In this document: positions 47,787 through 56,657 of the stretch, piece after piece
How positions within the stretch are numbered: position 1 is the stretch's first letter
Layout: each line of letters opens with the position of its first letter
Origin: Isosphaeraceae bacterium EP7
Lineage (GTDB): Bacteria > Planctomycetota > Planctomycetia > Isosphaerales > Isosphaeraceae
Reading direction: 5' to 3'
NCBI GenBank assembly: GCA_038400315.1
Contig: CP151667.1
Span: forward strand, 1,809,174-1,873,173
Length of the DNA: 64,000 nt
Translations under genes and position numbers: made by a program
Notes under the pieces: model-generated
Databases searched by the model: none
Seen by the model: only the letters and a program-made list of their open reading frames with translations
What the model was told of the DNA's origin: nothing

Positions 47787-49100
47787 TCAGCCCCCGCCAA
47801 GGCTCGTCAGCAACGAGATGTAGGGGAGGAAGACCGCGAGGATGATGAACAGGACCATCGCGCCCATCAACACCACGATGATGGGTTGCATCAGCTGGCC
47901 CAGGTTCTTCACCGTGTACTCGACCTGCTCCTCGTACTCATCGGCGAGTTTGCCGAGCGTCTCGGGGAGCTTGCCCGTCTCCTCGCCCGACTCGACGATC
48001 GAGATCACGTCGGGCGGGAACCTGCGCGAGGCCTCGAGCGCCTCGCTGAGCAGGCCCCCTTGCATGACGATCGCCTTGGTCCCGCGGATCGCCTTGCGAT
48101 AGGGCGCCGTCGTCAGGACATCGGCCGACAGATCGATCGATGCGCCGATGTCGAGGCCACCCTCTTGAAGGGCCGACATCGTCCGGGCGAACCGCGCGGT
48201 GTCGATCTTTCGGAGCAGGGCACCCAGCACCGGGACGTACATGGCCAGCTCGTCGAACATGGCCTTGCCGGCACTGGTCTTGTAGAACCTGTACGAGCCG
48301 AAGATGCCGCCGAAGAAAAGCAGGGGGACCAGCCACCAGCCGTACGACCTGACGAAGGCGGAGAAGGCCATCAGCACCCGGCTGGGCAGCGGCAGCGAGC
48401 TGGCACCCTTGCCGCGGGCGAGGTCGGCCAGCAACTCGGCGAACATCGGCAGGATGTAATAGGTCATCAGCATGACGACGATCGACGCAACCATCAGCAC
48501 GGCGGCCGGATAGATGAGCGCGGACCTGGCCTGGCGGATCATCCGCTTGCGGGCTTCGTAATGGTCGGCCAGCAGCCGCAGGGTCTCGGGGATCCCGCCT
48601 CGGGCCTCGGCCACGCGCATCAGGCCCAGGTACATCGGGTCGAACGCCTGTGGCTCGCGGGCCATCGTGTCGCCGAGCGAGTCTCCCCGGCGGACGCCCG
48701 CCTCCATGCGGTCCAGCACCGGGCCGAGCGCCGTGCGGGCGAACTGCTTGCGCAGGTTGGCCAGCGACTTCATCAGGTCGACGCCGGCCTCCATGTAGGT
48801 GCCGAACTGCCTCGAGAAGAGGGCGAGCTGCCCCGAACCGATCGAGCCGAAGAGAAGCCGCTCGAACATCGACGGACCACTGCGGTCGGCCCGCTCGTCG
48901 TCCGCCTGGGTTGCCCGCCTGGGGTTGGCCGTCGGACCCGCCCCCGTCGAACGCGAGGCCTTCTTCTTGGGGGCGTTCGGCCGGAAGGTCGAAGCCTCAT
49001 CGAGAAGCTCGGCGTCGTCGTCGGAGGCCTTCCGCGGCCGGGCGGGTCCGTGGCGCGGGGGCAGCGGAATCTCTTCGTCGTCGGGAATTTCGCGGCTCAT
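47787..49100 (-). CDS. Type II secretion/type IV pilus inner-membrane protein (GspF family), orphan
   Basis: 437 residues. The first 75 are an acidic/basic disordered extension (IPDDEEIPLPP, then KKKASRSTGAGP). Two tandem T2SSF domains follow, with the paired helical cytosolic bundles (LFSRQFGTYMEAGVDLMKSL, and FARTMSALQEGGLDIGASI) and three transmembrane helices (near residues 205-230, 255-275 and the C-terminus). VESGEETGKLPETLGKLADEYE is the family's signature phrase. The core motor and secretin genes are not adjacent. It could serve export of DUF1559 pseudopilins. ATG 49100. Confidence 0.92.
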   Translation of the reverse strand: MSREIPDDEEIPLPPRHGPARPRKASDDDAELLDEASTFRPNAPKKKASRSTGAGPTANPRRATQADDERADRSGPSMFERLLFGSIGSGQLALFSRQFGTYMEAGVDLMKSLANLRKQFARTALGPVLDRMEAGVRRGDSLGDTMAREPQAFDPMYLGLMRVAEARGGIPETLRLLADHYEARKRMIRQARSALIYPAAVLMVASIVVMLMTYYILPMFAELLADLARGKGASSLPLPSRVLMAFSAFVRSYGWWLVPLLFFGGIFGSYRFYKTSAGKAMFDELAMYVPVLGALLRKIDTARFARTMSALQEGGLDIGASIDLSADVLTTAPYRKAIRGTKAIVMQGGLLSEALEASRRFPPDVISIVESGEETGKLPETLGKLADEYEEQVEYTVKNLGQLMQPIIVVLMGAMVLFIILAVFLPYISLLTSLGGG

Positions 49101-49377
49101 GCGGTCACCTACCCGGCACGGTTCGACGGCCCACGCCCCAGGGAGTCGGCCAAGCGTTCGATTATCGTCGGCGGTCGTACCGGTCCGCAACGAGCCCAGG
49201 AGGAATCTCAACTTGGACGCGAGCATCTGGCTGATGCCATTCGCACAAGTTGAGAAAAACGATCCAAAGACTTGCGGCCGACGGCGCAGCGTTGGACAAT
49301 TTTCAAACCTAGCATCCGTTGGTGGTGACACTCACTATCGCCATCGTGATCGGCGGCCTGACTCGGACCCTCAAAAC

Positions 49378-51372
49378 ATGCCCCGCACTAAGAAGTTGCC
49401 GGAGTTGGGACCGTCGGGCGAGAACGGTCACGCAGCGGTTCCCCAGGTGCCGATTGCGCCGCACGGTAGGGGCGTGCTCCGACACCTGCCGTCCGAACCG
49501 GCCAAGCCGATCTACCGCCAGTTGCGCGGGTACGCGTTCGACCCCAGCCTGGCCACCCAGCTGGAGACCGCGCTCGTCAGCGAGATCACTTATCGGGTGC
49601 CGTGGGAGCAGCTGGCACCCGGTCCGATCGGCGAGTACGTCGAGGTGGTGGACTACGACCCACCCAGCGCGTGCTGGTACGCCCCGGTCGCCCTGGACCA
49701 CCCAAGCGTCCTCGCCCTTAACGGCCTGGCCCCGTCCGAGGGCAACCCGCAATTCCACCAGCAGATGGTGTACGCGGTGGCCATGACCACCATCAACCGT
49801 TTCGAGCTAGCTCTCGGGCGGAAGGCGTTCTGGGCGGACCGGTACGTGCGGGGCGCAGGCGTCGAGCCCGAGGACCAGTACGTGCCGCGCCTGCGCATCT
49901 ACCCGCACGCTCTGCGCATGTCCAATGCATACTACAGCCGGAACAAGGCTTCTCTACTCTTCGGCTACTTCCCCGCGACGGATGACCTGACCTCGGGCCA
50001 GTTTCCCGGCGGCATGGTGTTTACATGCCTATCCCACGACGTTGTGGCGCACGAGACCACCCACGCGCTGCTGGACGGGTTCCATGAGCACTTCATGGAG
50101 CCCACCAACCCGGACGTGCTCGCCTTCCACGAGGCGTTCGCCGACATCGTCGCCCTGTTCCAGCACTTCACGTTTCCGGAGGTGCTGGCGCACCAAATCG
50201 CGAAGACCCGCGGCGACCTGAGTAGCGAGAACCTGCTGGCGCAGTTGGCCGGCCAGTTCGGGCACGCCCGCGGCACGCACGGCGCGCTCCGCGACGCAAT
50301 CGGCAAGTACGACCCGGTTCGCAAGGAGTGGGTGCGGCACGTGCCCGACCCGGGCGAGTTGGAACGGACGTTGCAGGTGCACGCACGCGGCGCCATTCTC
50401 GTGGCCGCCGTGTTCGACGCATTCCTGTCGATCTACCGCTCGCGCACTGCCGACCTGTTACGGCTCGCCAGCGGCGGTACTGGGGTCCTGCCGCGAGGGG
50501 AGTTACATCCGGACCTAGTCAACCGGCTGGCCGGTGAAGCGGCCAAGTCCGCCGGGCATGTGCTCAACATGTGCATCCGCGCCCTGGACTACTGCCCGCC
50601 GGTGGATCTAACGTTCGGGGAGTACCTGCGGGCTCTGATCACTGCGGACATCGACCTAATGCCCGAGGACCAGCACGCATATCGGGTGGCGTTCATCGAG
50701 GCATTCCGCCGCCGCGGCATCTACCCGGAAGGCCTGCGCATCCTGTCGGAGGACAGCCTCAGGTGGGCTCGGCCGGGCGAGGATCTGTCGATGGAGCCGG
50801 GCATGATGGACGAGCTGTTCAAGGCCTTCATCGAGGGCATCAAGTTGCGGACGTGCGTGGACGAACTCCGCTACCTGCGCGACCGCTGGGACATCTGGTC
50901 CACCACTCGCGCGATTCGAATTGGGATGTTCGAGGCCATCCACCAGCACCTGACCAAGGCGGAGCTACTCCAGCGCCTGACCGGTCTTGTCCTGACCCAG
51001 TCCCAGGTACCCTCCTGGTTCCGAATCCGGACGCTAGACGGGATTCCTCGGTTCTACGTGAGTGCCCTCCGCGAGGCGCGCCGGCAGAAGGAGGATGGAC
51101 GGGCGCTGAACCAGGTCTTTATCACGATCCGACAGAACGTGACCGTGCCGGTCGGCGACCGGAAGCACACCATCCGCTGTGGGAGCACACTGGTCATCGA
51201 CCTGGACGAAGCACGAGTCACGTATGTCATTCGCAAAGGACCCCACGAGGAGAAGCGGTTACGTCGGATCGTCGCGTTCAGCGAGACCCTGGCCGAAACC
51301 GCCTCGTTGGCCGCGACCTACTTTGGCAAGAGCCATGAGCCCTTCGCGGCCCTCCACAACTCAGGCGCCTGA
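49378..51372 (+). CDS. Gluzincin (thermolysin/M4-like) metallopeptidase
   Basis: 664 residues with no signal peptide. Zinc site H225-E-T-T-H229 in VVAHETTHALLDGF, with the third ligand Glu252 in HEAFAD (E252, D256), spaced as in thermolysin-type gluzincins. Before it lies a region with LRIYPHALRMSNAYYS and FPGGMVFTCLSHD, resembling the M4 substrate-binding strand. The last ~350 residues are helical and unrecognised, ending near RKHTIRCGSTLVIDL. Cytosolic unless exported by another route. First of three same-strand genes; 29 bp before the MBL gene. Third positions look less uniformly G/C than in flanking genes, a hint of separate origin. Confidence 0.85.
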   Translation: MPRTKKLPELGPSGENGHAAVPQVPIAPHGRGVLRHLPSEPAKPIYRQLRGYAFDPSLATQLETALVSEITYRVPWEQLAPGPIGEYVEVVDYDPPSACWYAPVALDHPSVLALNGLAPSEGNPQFHQQMVYAVAMTTINRFELALGRKAFWADRYVRGAGVEPEDQYVPRLRIYPHALRMSNAYYSRNKASLLFGYFPATDDLTSGQFPGGMVFTCLSHDVVAHETTHALLDGFHEHFMEPTNPDVLAFHEAFADIVALFQHFTFPEVLAHQIAKTRGDLSSENLLAQLAGQFGHARGTHGALRDAIGKYDPVRKEWVRHVPDPGELERTLQVHARGAILVAAVFDAFLSIYRSRTADLLRLASGGTGVLPRGELHPDLVNRLAGEAAKSAGHVLNMCIRALDYCPPVDLTFGEYLRALITADIDLMPEDQHAYRVAFIEAFRRRGIYPEGLRILSEDSLRWARPGEDLSMEPGMMDELFKAFIEGIKLRTCVDELRYLRDRWDIWSTTRAIRIGMFEAIHQHLTKAELLQRLTGLVLTQSQVPSWFRIRTLDGIPRFYVSALREARRQKEDGRALNQVFITIRQNVTVPVGDRKHTIRCGSTLVIDLDEARVTYVIRKGPHEEKRLRRIVAFSETLAETASLAATYFGKSHEPFAALHNSGA

Positions 51373-51401
51373 CCCCTCCCGCCGACCGAGGTTCGAAACG
51401 C

Positions 51402-53051
51402 ATGGCCAAAAAACCTACGGCTGCAACGACGGCGGCCGGCAAGAAAGCCACTGTCAAGAAAGCCGCCGCGAAAAAACCCGCCAAGACGGCACCGACCAGG
51501 CCGGTACCGGCGGCCTCCAGGAATCTCGCTGCTCAGCCCAACGGCACGGTGTTCGGATCGGCGGCCGTCGTGGCACCCGGGAGCCCGGAGGAGTACCGAG
51601 CTCGCGTCCGCATGTACCGCCACGGCCTAGGCGACTGCTTCCTCGTCACCTTTCCGCGAACGGGGCACGTGCCGTTCCAGATGCTCATCGACTGCGGCGC
51701 GCTTGCCCGCGACGCGGAACACATGCAGCGGCTCGTTCAGCACGTCTGCGACACCGTCCGGGCCGACGCTCGGGACGCCCCCGGTGTCAAGGCACGCCTG
51801 GACGTCGTCGTCGCCACGCACGAGCACAAGGACCACGTGTCCGGGTTCAACCAGGCGCGGGAGCTCTTCGACAATGAGTTCAAGTTTGGGGCGGTCTGGC
51901 TCGGCTGGACTGAGAACCTCACGCAACCGCAGATCAAGGAGCTCAAGGAGGCGAGGAAGCAAGCTGCGACCAAGCTGCGGGCCGCACTCGGCAGCCCTCT
52001 GGCCGCGGCCGCCGGGGACGCCTTCAACGGGCTAGAGGCCCTCCTCGGTTTCGTCGAGGACGACCAGGCAACGGGTGCCAGGAGCGTGGCCGAAGCGATT
52101 GAATACCTGAAGCATCGCGGCGAGGACGCGGGCGACCTACGGTACCTCGAGCCCGGTACTGGCCCGATCGAGATGGACGGCGTGACAGACGTTCGCGCTT
52201 ACGTCCTCGGGCCGCCGCGAGACCCCATTCTGCTCAAGGGGAGCGAGGTCACCGAGCAGTTGAAGCGGGACGGAGTCATCTACCACCTCGCGGCCACCGG
52301 CAAGGCTGGCCTCGACGCGCTGGGGGCGGCACTCACGGCGGCCGATCCGGTCGGGGATCGGTACCACCCGTTCTCGGCGGAACACCGGATCGCGCGGACC
52401 GTCCCCGAACCTGCGAACGATGGGAAGCAGAAGCCGAACCCGTATTTCGCCGCACTCCGGCCGTTCGTGAAAAAGACCTACGAGCGCAAGGGCGAGGAGT
52501 GGCGCCGCATCGACCACGACTGGCTCGGCGCCTTCGGACAGCTTGCGCTGGACCTCGACAGCGACACGAACAACACTAGCCTGGTCCTCGCCTTCGAATT
52601 CGTGAAGACCCGCGAGGTATTGCTGTTCGTGGGCGACGCCCAGGTGGGCAACTGGAGGTCGTGGGCCAACGTGGAATTCGCCGTCCCGGGCATCCCCAAA
52701 CCGCTGCCCGCGCACGACCTGATCCGTCGCACGGTCTTCTACAAGGTCGGCCACCACTGCAGCCACAACGCCACCATCAAGGCCGGCGGTCTCGAACTCA
52801 TGACCCGCGACGACGAATTGGTGGCGTTCATCCCGCTGGACAGGGAAACGGCCGCCCAGATGGGGAAGAAGGATCCGGTCACCCTAAAGCCCAAGGGGTG
52901 GGACATGCCCGCCGCTCCCCTGTTCAAGGCGCTACGGGAAAAGGCGAAGAATCGAGTGGTGATCTCCGATCCGAGCGAACCGCTTACGCCGGAAGCCATG
53001 GAGGCGAGCATCATCTCCACCGACACCTATGTGGATTATTTCCTCAGGTAA
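51402..53051 (+). CDS. ComEC/Rec2-like MBL-fold hydrolase with basic Ala/Lys-rich N-terminus
   Basis: 549 residues. Residues 1-35 are an Ala/Lys/Thr/Pro tail (TAAGKKATVKKAAAKKPAK) resembling histone H1, suggesting nucleic-acid binding. The metallo-beta-lactamase domain starts with MYRHGLGDCFLVTF. Its metal motif is H140-x-H142-x-D144-H145 (ATHEHKDHVSGF). Later landmarks are LLFVGDAQVGNW and YKVGHHCSHNA, the same order and wording as the DNA-uptake-linked MBL domain of ComEC, but without any membrane region. A nuclease or phosphodiesterase role is plausible, not proven. A long insertion separates the two halves. It sits between the peptidase and patatin genes. Confidence 0.85.
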   Translation: MAKKPTAATTAAGKKATVKKAAAKKPAKTAPTRPVPAASRNLAAQPNGTVFGSAAVVAPGSPEEYRARVRMYRHGLGDCFLVTFPRTGHVPFQMLIDCGALARDAEHMQRLVQHVCDTVRADARDAPGVKARLDVVVATHEHKDHVSGFNQARELFDNEFKFGAVWLGWTENLTQPQIKELKEARKQAATKLRAALGSPLAAAAGDAFNGLEALLGFVEDDQATGARSVAEAIEYLKHRGEDAGDLRYLEPGTGPIEMDGVTDVRAYVLGPPRDPILLKGSEVTEQLKRDGVIYHLAATGKAGLDALGAALTAADPVGDRYHPFSAEHRIARTVPEPANDGKQKPNPYFAALRPFVKKTYERKGEEWRRIDHDWLGAFGQLALDLDSDTNNTSLVLAFEFVKTREVLLFVGDAQVGNWRSWANVEFAVPGIPKPLPAHDLIRRTVFYKVGHHCSHNATIKAGGLELMTRDDELVAFIPLDRETAAQMGKKDPVTLKPKGWDMPAAPLFKALREKAKNRVVISDPSEPLTPEAMEASIISTDTYVDYFLR

Positions 53052-53415
53052 AAATATGACGGAAGTCGTTGGGTTGCCCCATCTCACCGCGTTCGGGTCA
53101 GGACTACCGCTTGCCGTATGAGATGGAGCAACTCGACGAACCGGAACTCAATCGCACGGACCTGGATCCAAGTAAGCCAATTCGACTTCAACAATTTGGA
53201 GATCGAGCCCTGACGGCTGCCGACCACCGTGCCAGGTCCCCACGCCACTCTCGTTGGAACCCGGATGAAGCCCTCAGGCCCAGGCCTGGTGAAGAATCGA
53301 TCGAGGACGTCGTAGTGGGCCTTGCGAGCGAGAGCGAGGACCTTCTAGCTCCGAACGCATCCGGCGTTTGACCATTCCATTTATTGAACCAACTTAGCAC
53401 GCGCGAGGTACTTCG
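53052..53415. other. Gap between MBL and patatin genes
   Basis: 364 bases with no supported gene. A 100-codon TTG-initiated frame (53069-53371) is open but has no SD and no recognisable content. The patatin gene may therefore have its own promoter. Confidence 0.45.
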
Positions 53416-54621
53416 ATGCCTGACGACTTAAGCCCTGTGACCGAACCTGTACCGGACTTGCGAGAATCAGACGACAACGGGGAAGTCGATCACGGGCCGG
53501 AGGCGGGAGTCGGACTTTGCCTGTCCGGGGGAGGTTACCGAGCCATGCTGTTCCACGTTGGGGCATTGTCACGCCTCAACGAACTTGGCCTGCTCCCCGT
53601 GCTGAAACGAATCTCCAGTGTCTCCGGCGGGTCAATCACCGCGGCGGTGATGGGACTGGCGTGGAACGACCTGGAATTCGACGGCAACGGTGTTGCCCGG
53701 CGCTTCGAGTCGCTGGTGGTCAAGCCGATCCGGGGGCTGGCGAACCGCACGATCGACGTCGGGTCTGTGTTCGGGGGGATGCTCAACCCGTTCAGCAGCA
53801 TCGCCGACAACATCGAGGCGGCCTACCGCGAGCATCTCTTCGGCGACGCGACCTTGCAGAATCTACCCGACTCGCCGGCTCCGCGTTTCATCTTGAACGC
53901 GACCAATGTTCAGTCCGGTGCGCTTTGGCGGTTCTCCAAGCCCTATATGGGCGATTACCACGTCGGGATCACGAAGAACCCGCCCACCTCGCTGGCCCTT
54001 TCGGTCACCGCCTCCTCCGCCTTCCCGCCGTTCTTGTCGCCAGTCACCCTGGACCTTTCCGGCCTGACTTTTGAGCCCGATGGTAAGGCCGATCTGCAGC
54101 GAGAACCGTTCACGACGACCGTAGTCCTGAGTGACGGCGGAGGCTACGACAACCTTGGGCTGGAGTCTGTGTTCAAGCGTTACGACACCGTGCTGGTCAG
54201 CGACGCGGGGGCGAAGATCGCGGCCGAAGAGGCACCGAGCGCCGACTGGGCCCGCCATTCCTACCGGATGTTGAATATCATCGACAACCAAGTGCGTAAC
54301 TTGCGCAAACGCGCCCTGATCGTTGCCTTCCGTGACACGTCCGGCAACAAACTCACTGCGAGGAAGGGAGCCTACTGGGGCATACGCACCGACATCGCGG
54401 ATTACGGGCTCGACAGCGCCCTAAACGCCGACTGCCCGCGCCAGCACACGTTCGAACTGGCCGAGGTGCCCACCCGGCTGGCCAAGATGCCGAAGGCGTT
54501 GCAGGAACGGCTCATCAACTGGGGTTATGCGGTGTGTGACGCTGCGATCCGCCGACATTGGCCGCCGCAAGACGCGCCAGCCGCTCCGAAATTCCCCTAT
54601 TCGCGCGGGGTCAAGCCGTGA
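53416..54621 (+). CDS. Patatin-like phospholipase
   Basis: 401 residues with no signal peptide. Oxyanion-hole motif LSGGGYRAM (G38-G40), nucleophile Ser70 in SSVSGGS (the patatin G-x-S-x-G elbow with the first Gly replaced by Ser), and catalytic Asp240 in LSDGGGYDNLG, the D-G-G/A motif. The Ser-Asp dyad is complete. Predicted to hydrolyse phospholipid acyl chains. Patatins of this size occur both as lipid-metabolism enzymes and as membrane-attacking effectors (for example CapV in CBASS). No nucleotide cyclase is nearby. Third gene of the peptidase-MBL-patatin island. ATG 53416. Confidence 0.92.
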   Translation: MPDDLSPVTEPVPDLRESDDNGEVDHGPEAGVGLCLSGGGYRAMLFHVGALSRLNELGLLPVLKRISSVSGGSITAAVMGLAWNDLEFDGNGVARRFESLVVKPIRGLANRTIDVGSVFGGMLNPFSSIADNIEAAYREHLFGDATLQNLPDSPAPRFILNATNVQSGALWRFSKPYMGDYHVGITKNPPTSLALSVTASSAFPPFLSPVTLDLSGLTFEPDGKADLQREPFTTTVVLSDGGGYDNLGLESVFKRYDTVLVSDAGAKIAAEEAPSADWARHSYRMLNIIDNQVRNLRKRALIVAFRDTSGNKLTARKGAYWGIRTDIADYGLDSALNADCPRQHTFELAEVPTRLAKMPKALQERLINWGYAVCDAAIRRHWPPQDAPAAPKFPYSRGVKP

Positions 54622-55063
54622 GGTGCCAGACCTCAACTTTGTCGCTCGGCCTGACGCCTGAATCGCCGGATGAAATCTCGGGGCATGGGCATGGCCTGGA
54701 GCGACGCCGCCTCGCAGCCCGTCAATGGGGCCCGAGAAGCATCGGATTCGACCCGGAAGTTTCCCGCAGTACGACACACTTAGATTCGATCGTCCGAAGG
54801 TAGTCGACCAATCCTTATCGATGAGTATCTCGCCGCGGAGTCTGTCTGTAACCGGCACGGTATGGCACCGACCATCCGAATCCTGCTCGTCAGCCTAGCC
54901 CTCGATGCCGTTGCATCCGCCAACGGGGCGACGGCCTGAAGGTGGTGAGGCGACGAACCGGCACGGTCCCCAACGCCGGGCCAGTCTGCTATGGTGGCGA
55001 GACGCCGGCGCGACGCATGCGCCGGCGTCTCGCTCGATGCCCCTTGGCAGGACAACCCCGCCC
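54622..55063. other. Intergenic region right of the island
   Basis: About 440 bases without a supported gene. An in-frame ATG at 55037 could extend the symporter by nine residues. No tRNA, attachment repeat or terminal repeat was recognised. Confidence 0.4.
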
Positions 55064-56365
55064 ATGGCCTCCACGACCTTTCCCCCCGACGATCTCGAGA
55101 CCCCCACCGTTGCCGACGACCCCGAGAGCCGGCCCGGGGGCATCCCGCTCTACGTCTGGGTGATCGCCGCGGCGGTCCTGGCCGTTCCGGTGGGACATCT
55201 CTGGGGCCCGGGAGCCTCGGCGCTCGACATCATCCCGGCGCTCGTCATCCGGGCCCTCAAGGCGCTGGCCACCCCCCTCGTCGTGCTGGCCATTCTCAGC
55301 GCCATCGTCACCAACGAAGTCCGCGGCCGCCAGGGGCTGCGGATGATCCTCTACTACCTGATGAACACGATCGTCGCCATCACCATCGGCCTGGTCCTGG
55401 CCAACGTGGTGCAACCGGGGGTTGGGGCCGAGCTGAAGAAGGTCGTCGCGGGCGAGTCGAAGGCGGCGGCTGGCAAGGGGATCGGCCAGATCGTCGACGA
55501 GCTGATTCCCGACAGCATCGGCGACTCGTTCGTCCGCAATAACCTGGCCCAGCTCGTCATCGTCACGCTCGCCCTGGGCATCGGGCTGGCCAAGATCCGC
55601 GACGAGCAGAATGCGGCCGGCCAGACCTCTTATCACGCATTGGTCGACGTGATCACCGTCGGCTTCGAGTTGCTGATGCGGGTTCTGCTCTGGATCGTGG
55701 CGCTCGTCCCGCTGGCGGTCTTCGGGGTGGTCGCCTCGAACATCGGCCGCGAGGGGCTGGGGGTGTTCAAGTCGCTGGGCTGGTTCATCGCGGTCGTGCT
55801 CATCGGCCTGGCCTGCCAGATCGTCTGGTACCTGACCCAGCTCGCCGTCTTCGCCCGGATGTCGCCGGCCCGGTTCCTCCGAGGCGCCCGCGACGTGATG
55901 GCCACCTCGTTCAGCACCGCAAGCACCGGCGCCACCATGCCGTTCACCCTGAAGGCCCTGATGGGTCCCCTGGGGGTTTCACGAGGGTCGAGCCAGCTCG
56001 CGGCCTGCGTCGGCACCAACTTCAACAATGACGGCACGGCGCTCTACCAGGCGGCGGTCGTCCTGTTCATGGCCCAGTCGATGGGCCGTTCGCTGTCGCT
56101 GTCCGAACAGCTCATCGTGGTCGTCACCACGGTGCTCGCCTCGATCGGCGCGGGCTGCATCCCTTCGGGCGGGTTCGTCACCCTTCCCTTGATCTTCGCC
56201 GCGGTCGGCCTGCCCGCCGAGAATCTGCCGATCATCCTGACGGTCGACTGGTTCCTCGACCGCTGCCGGACCAGCTCCAACGTGCTGGGCGACATGACCG
56301 TCGCCGTCCTGCTCGACCAGACCGCCGACGACCCTGGCCAGACCGAGCCGGCCATCGCGGCATAA
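55064..56365 (+). CDS. Dicarboxylate/amino acid:cation symporter (DAACS)
   Basis: 433 residues of the SDF/GltPh fold with eight membrane segments and two re-entrant loops. Signatures: ATSFSTASTGATMPFTL (the Ser-rich HP1 tip), GTNFNNDGTALYQA (the unwound TM7, where NMDGT is usual), CIPSGGFVTLPLI (HP2) and VDWFLDRCRTSSNVLGD (TM8, with the Asp and Arg that bind the substrate side chain). Takes up dicarboxylates or acidic amino acids with Na+ or H+. The start at 55064 has AGGA about ten bases before it. Confidence 0.93.
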   Translation: MASTTFPPDDLETPTVADDPESRPGGIPLYVWVIAAAVLAVPVGHLWGPGASALDIIPALVIRALKALATPLVVLAILSAIVTNEVRGRQGLRMILYYLMNTIVAITIGLVLANVVQPGVGAELKKVVAGESKAAAGKGIGQIVDELIPDSIGDSFVRNNLAQLVIVTLALGIGLAKIRDEQNAAGQTSYHALVDVITVGFELLMRVLLWIVALVPLAVFGVVASNIGREGLGVFKSLGWFIAVVLIGLACQIVWYLTQLAVFARMSPARFLRGARDVMATSFSTASTGATMPFTLKALMGPLGVSRGSSQLAACVGTNFNNDGTALYQAAVVLFMAQSMGRSLSLSEQLIVVVTTVLASIGAGCIPSGGFVTLPLIFAAVGLPAENLPIILTVDWFLDRCRTSSNVLGDMTVAVLLDQTADDPGQTEPAIAA

Positions 56366-56378
56366 CCGGGGCACTGCC

Positions 56379-56657
56379 ATGACCGTCCGAGGAATCGTCC
56401 AGGCCGCGACCCTGGAAGAGAACCCCGCAGACCCAGACCAGGTCGAGCTGGTCCTGAGGGCCCAGGGCGTCGGGCCAACCCACCCCCGACGCCTGGTCGT
56501 CCCCTATGCCCTGCTGCTGGAAGACGAGTCGCTCGAGCCCGAAGGCGTGACCGGCCGCGCCTTCGAGGCCGAGGTTGAGGAAGACGCACCCAAACGCTGG
56601 GTCGTCCGCACCATCAAGTTCGCCGCCCGCAGCGTCCTCAGGCCCGAATCGTCATGA
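56379..56657 (+). CDS. Small conserved-looking hypothetical protein
   Basis: 92 residues, 13 bp after the symporter stop and probably co-transcribed. It has acidic patches (EAEVEEDAPKRW), a short beta pattern (RRLVVPYALLLEDESLEPE) and no membrane segment or signal. The last six bases overlap the convergent glycosyltransferase gene. No family recognised. Confidence 0.65.
   Translation: MTVRGIVQAATLEENPADPDQVELVLRAQGVGPTHPRRLVVPYALLLEDESLEPEGVTGRAFEAEVEEDAPKRWVVRTIKFAARSVLRPESS

Noticed and set aside
53069-53371. A 100-codon frame between the MBL and patatin genes
   Set aside because: TTG start without SD, polar low-information sequence, no family resemblance.
49378-54621. Calling the three-gene island a CBASS or other named defence system
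   Set aside because: No nucleotide cyclase, STAND ATPase, TIR, SIR2 or other sensor gene is adjacent, so the known system definitions are not met.
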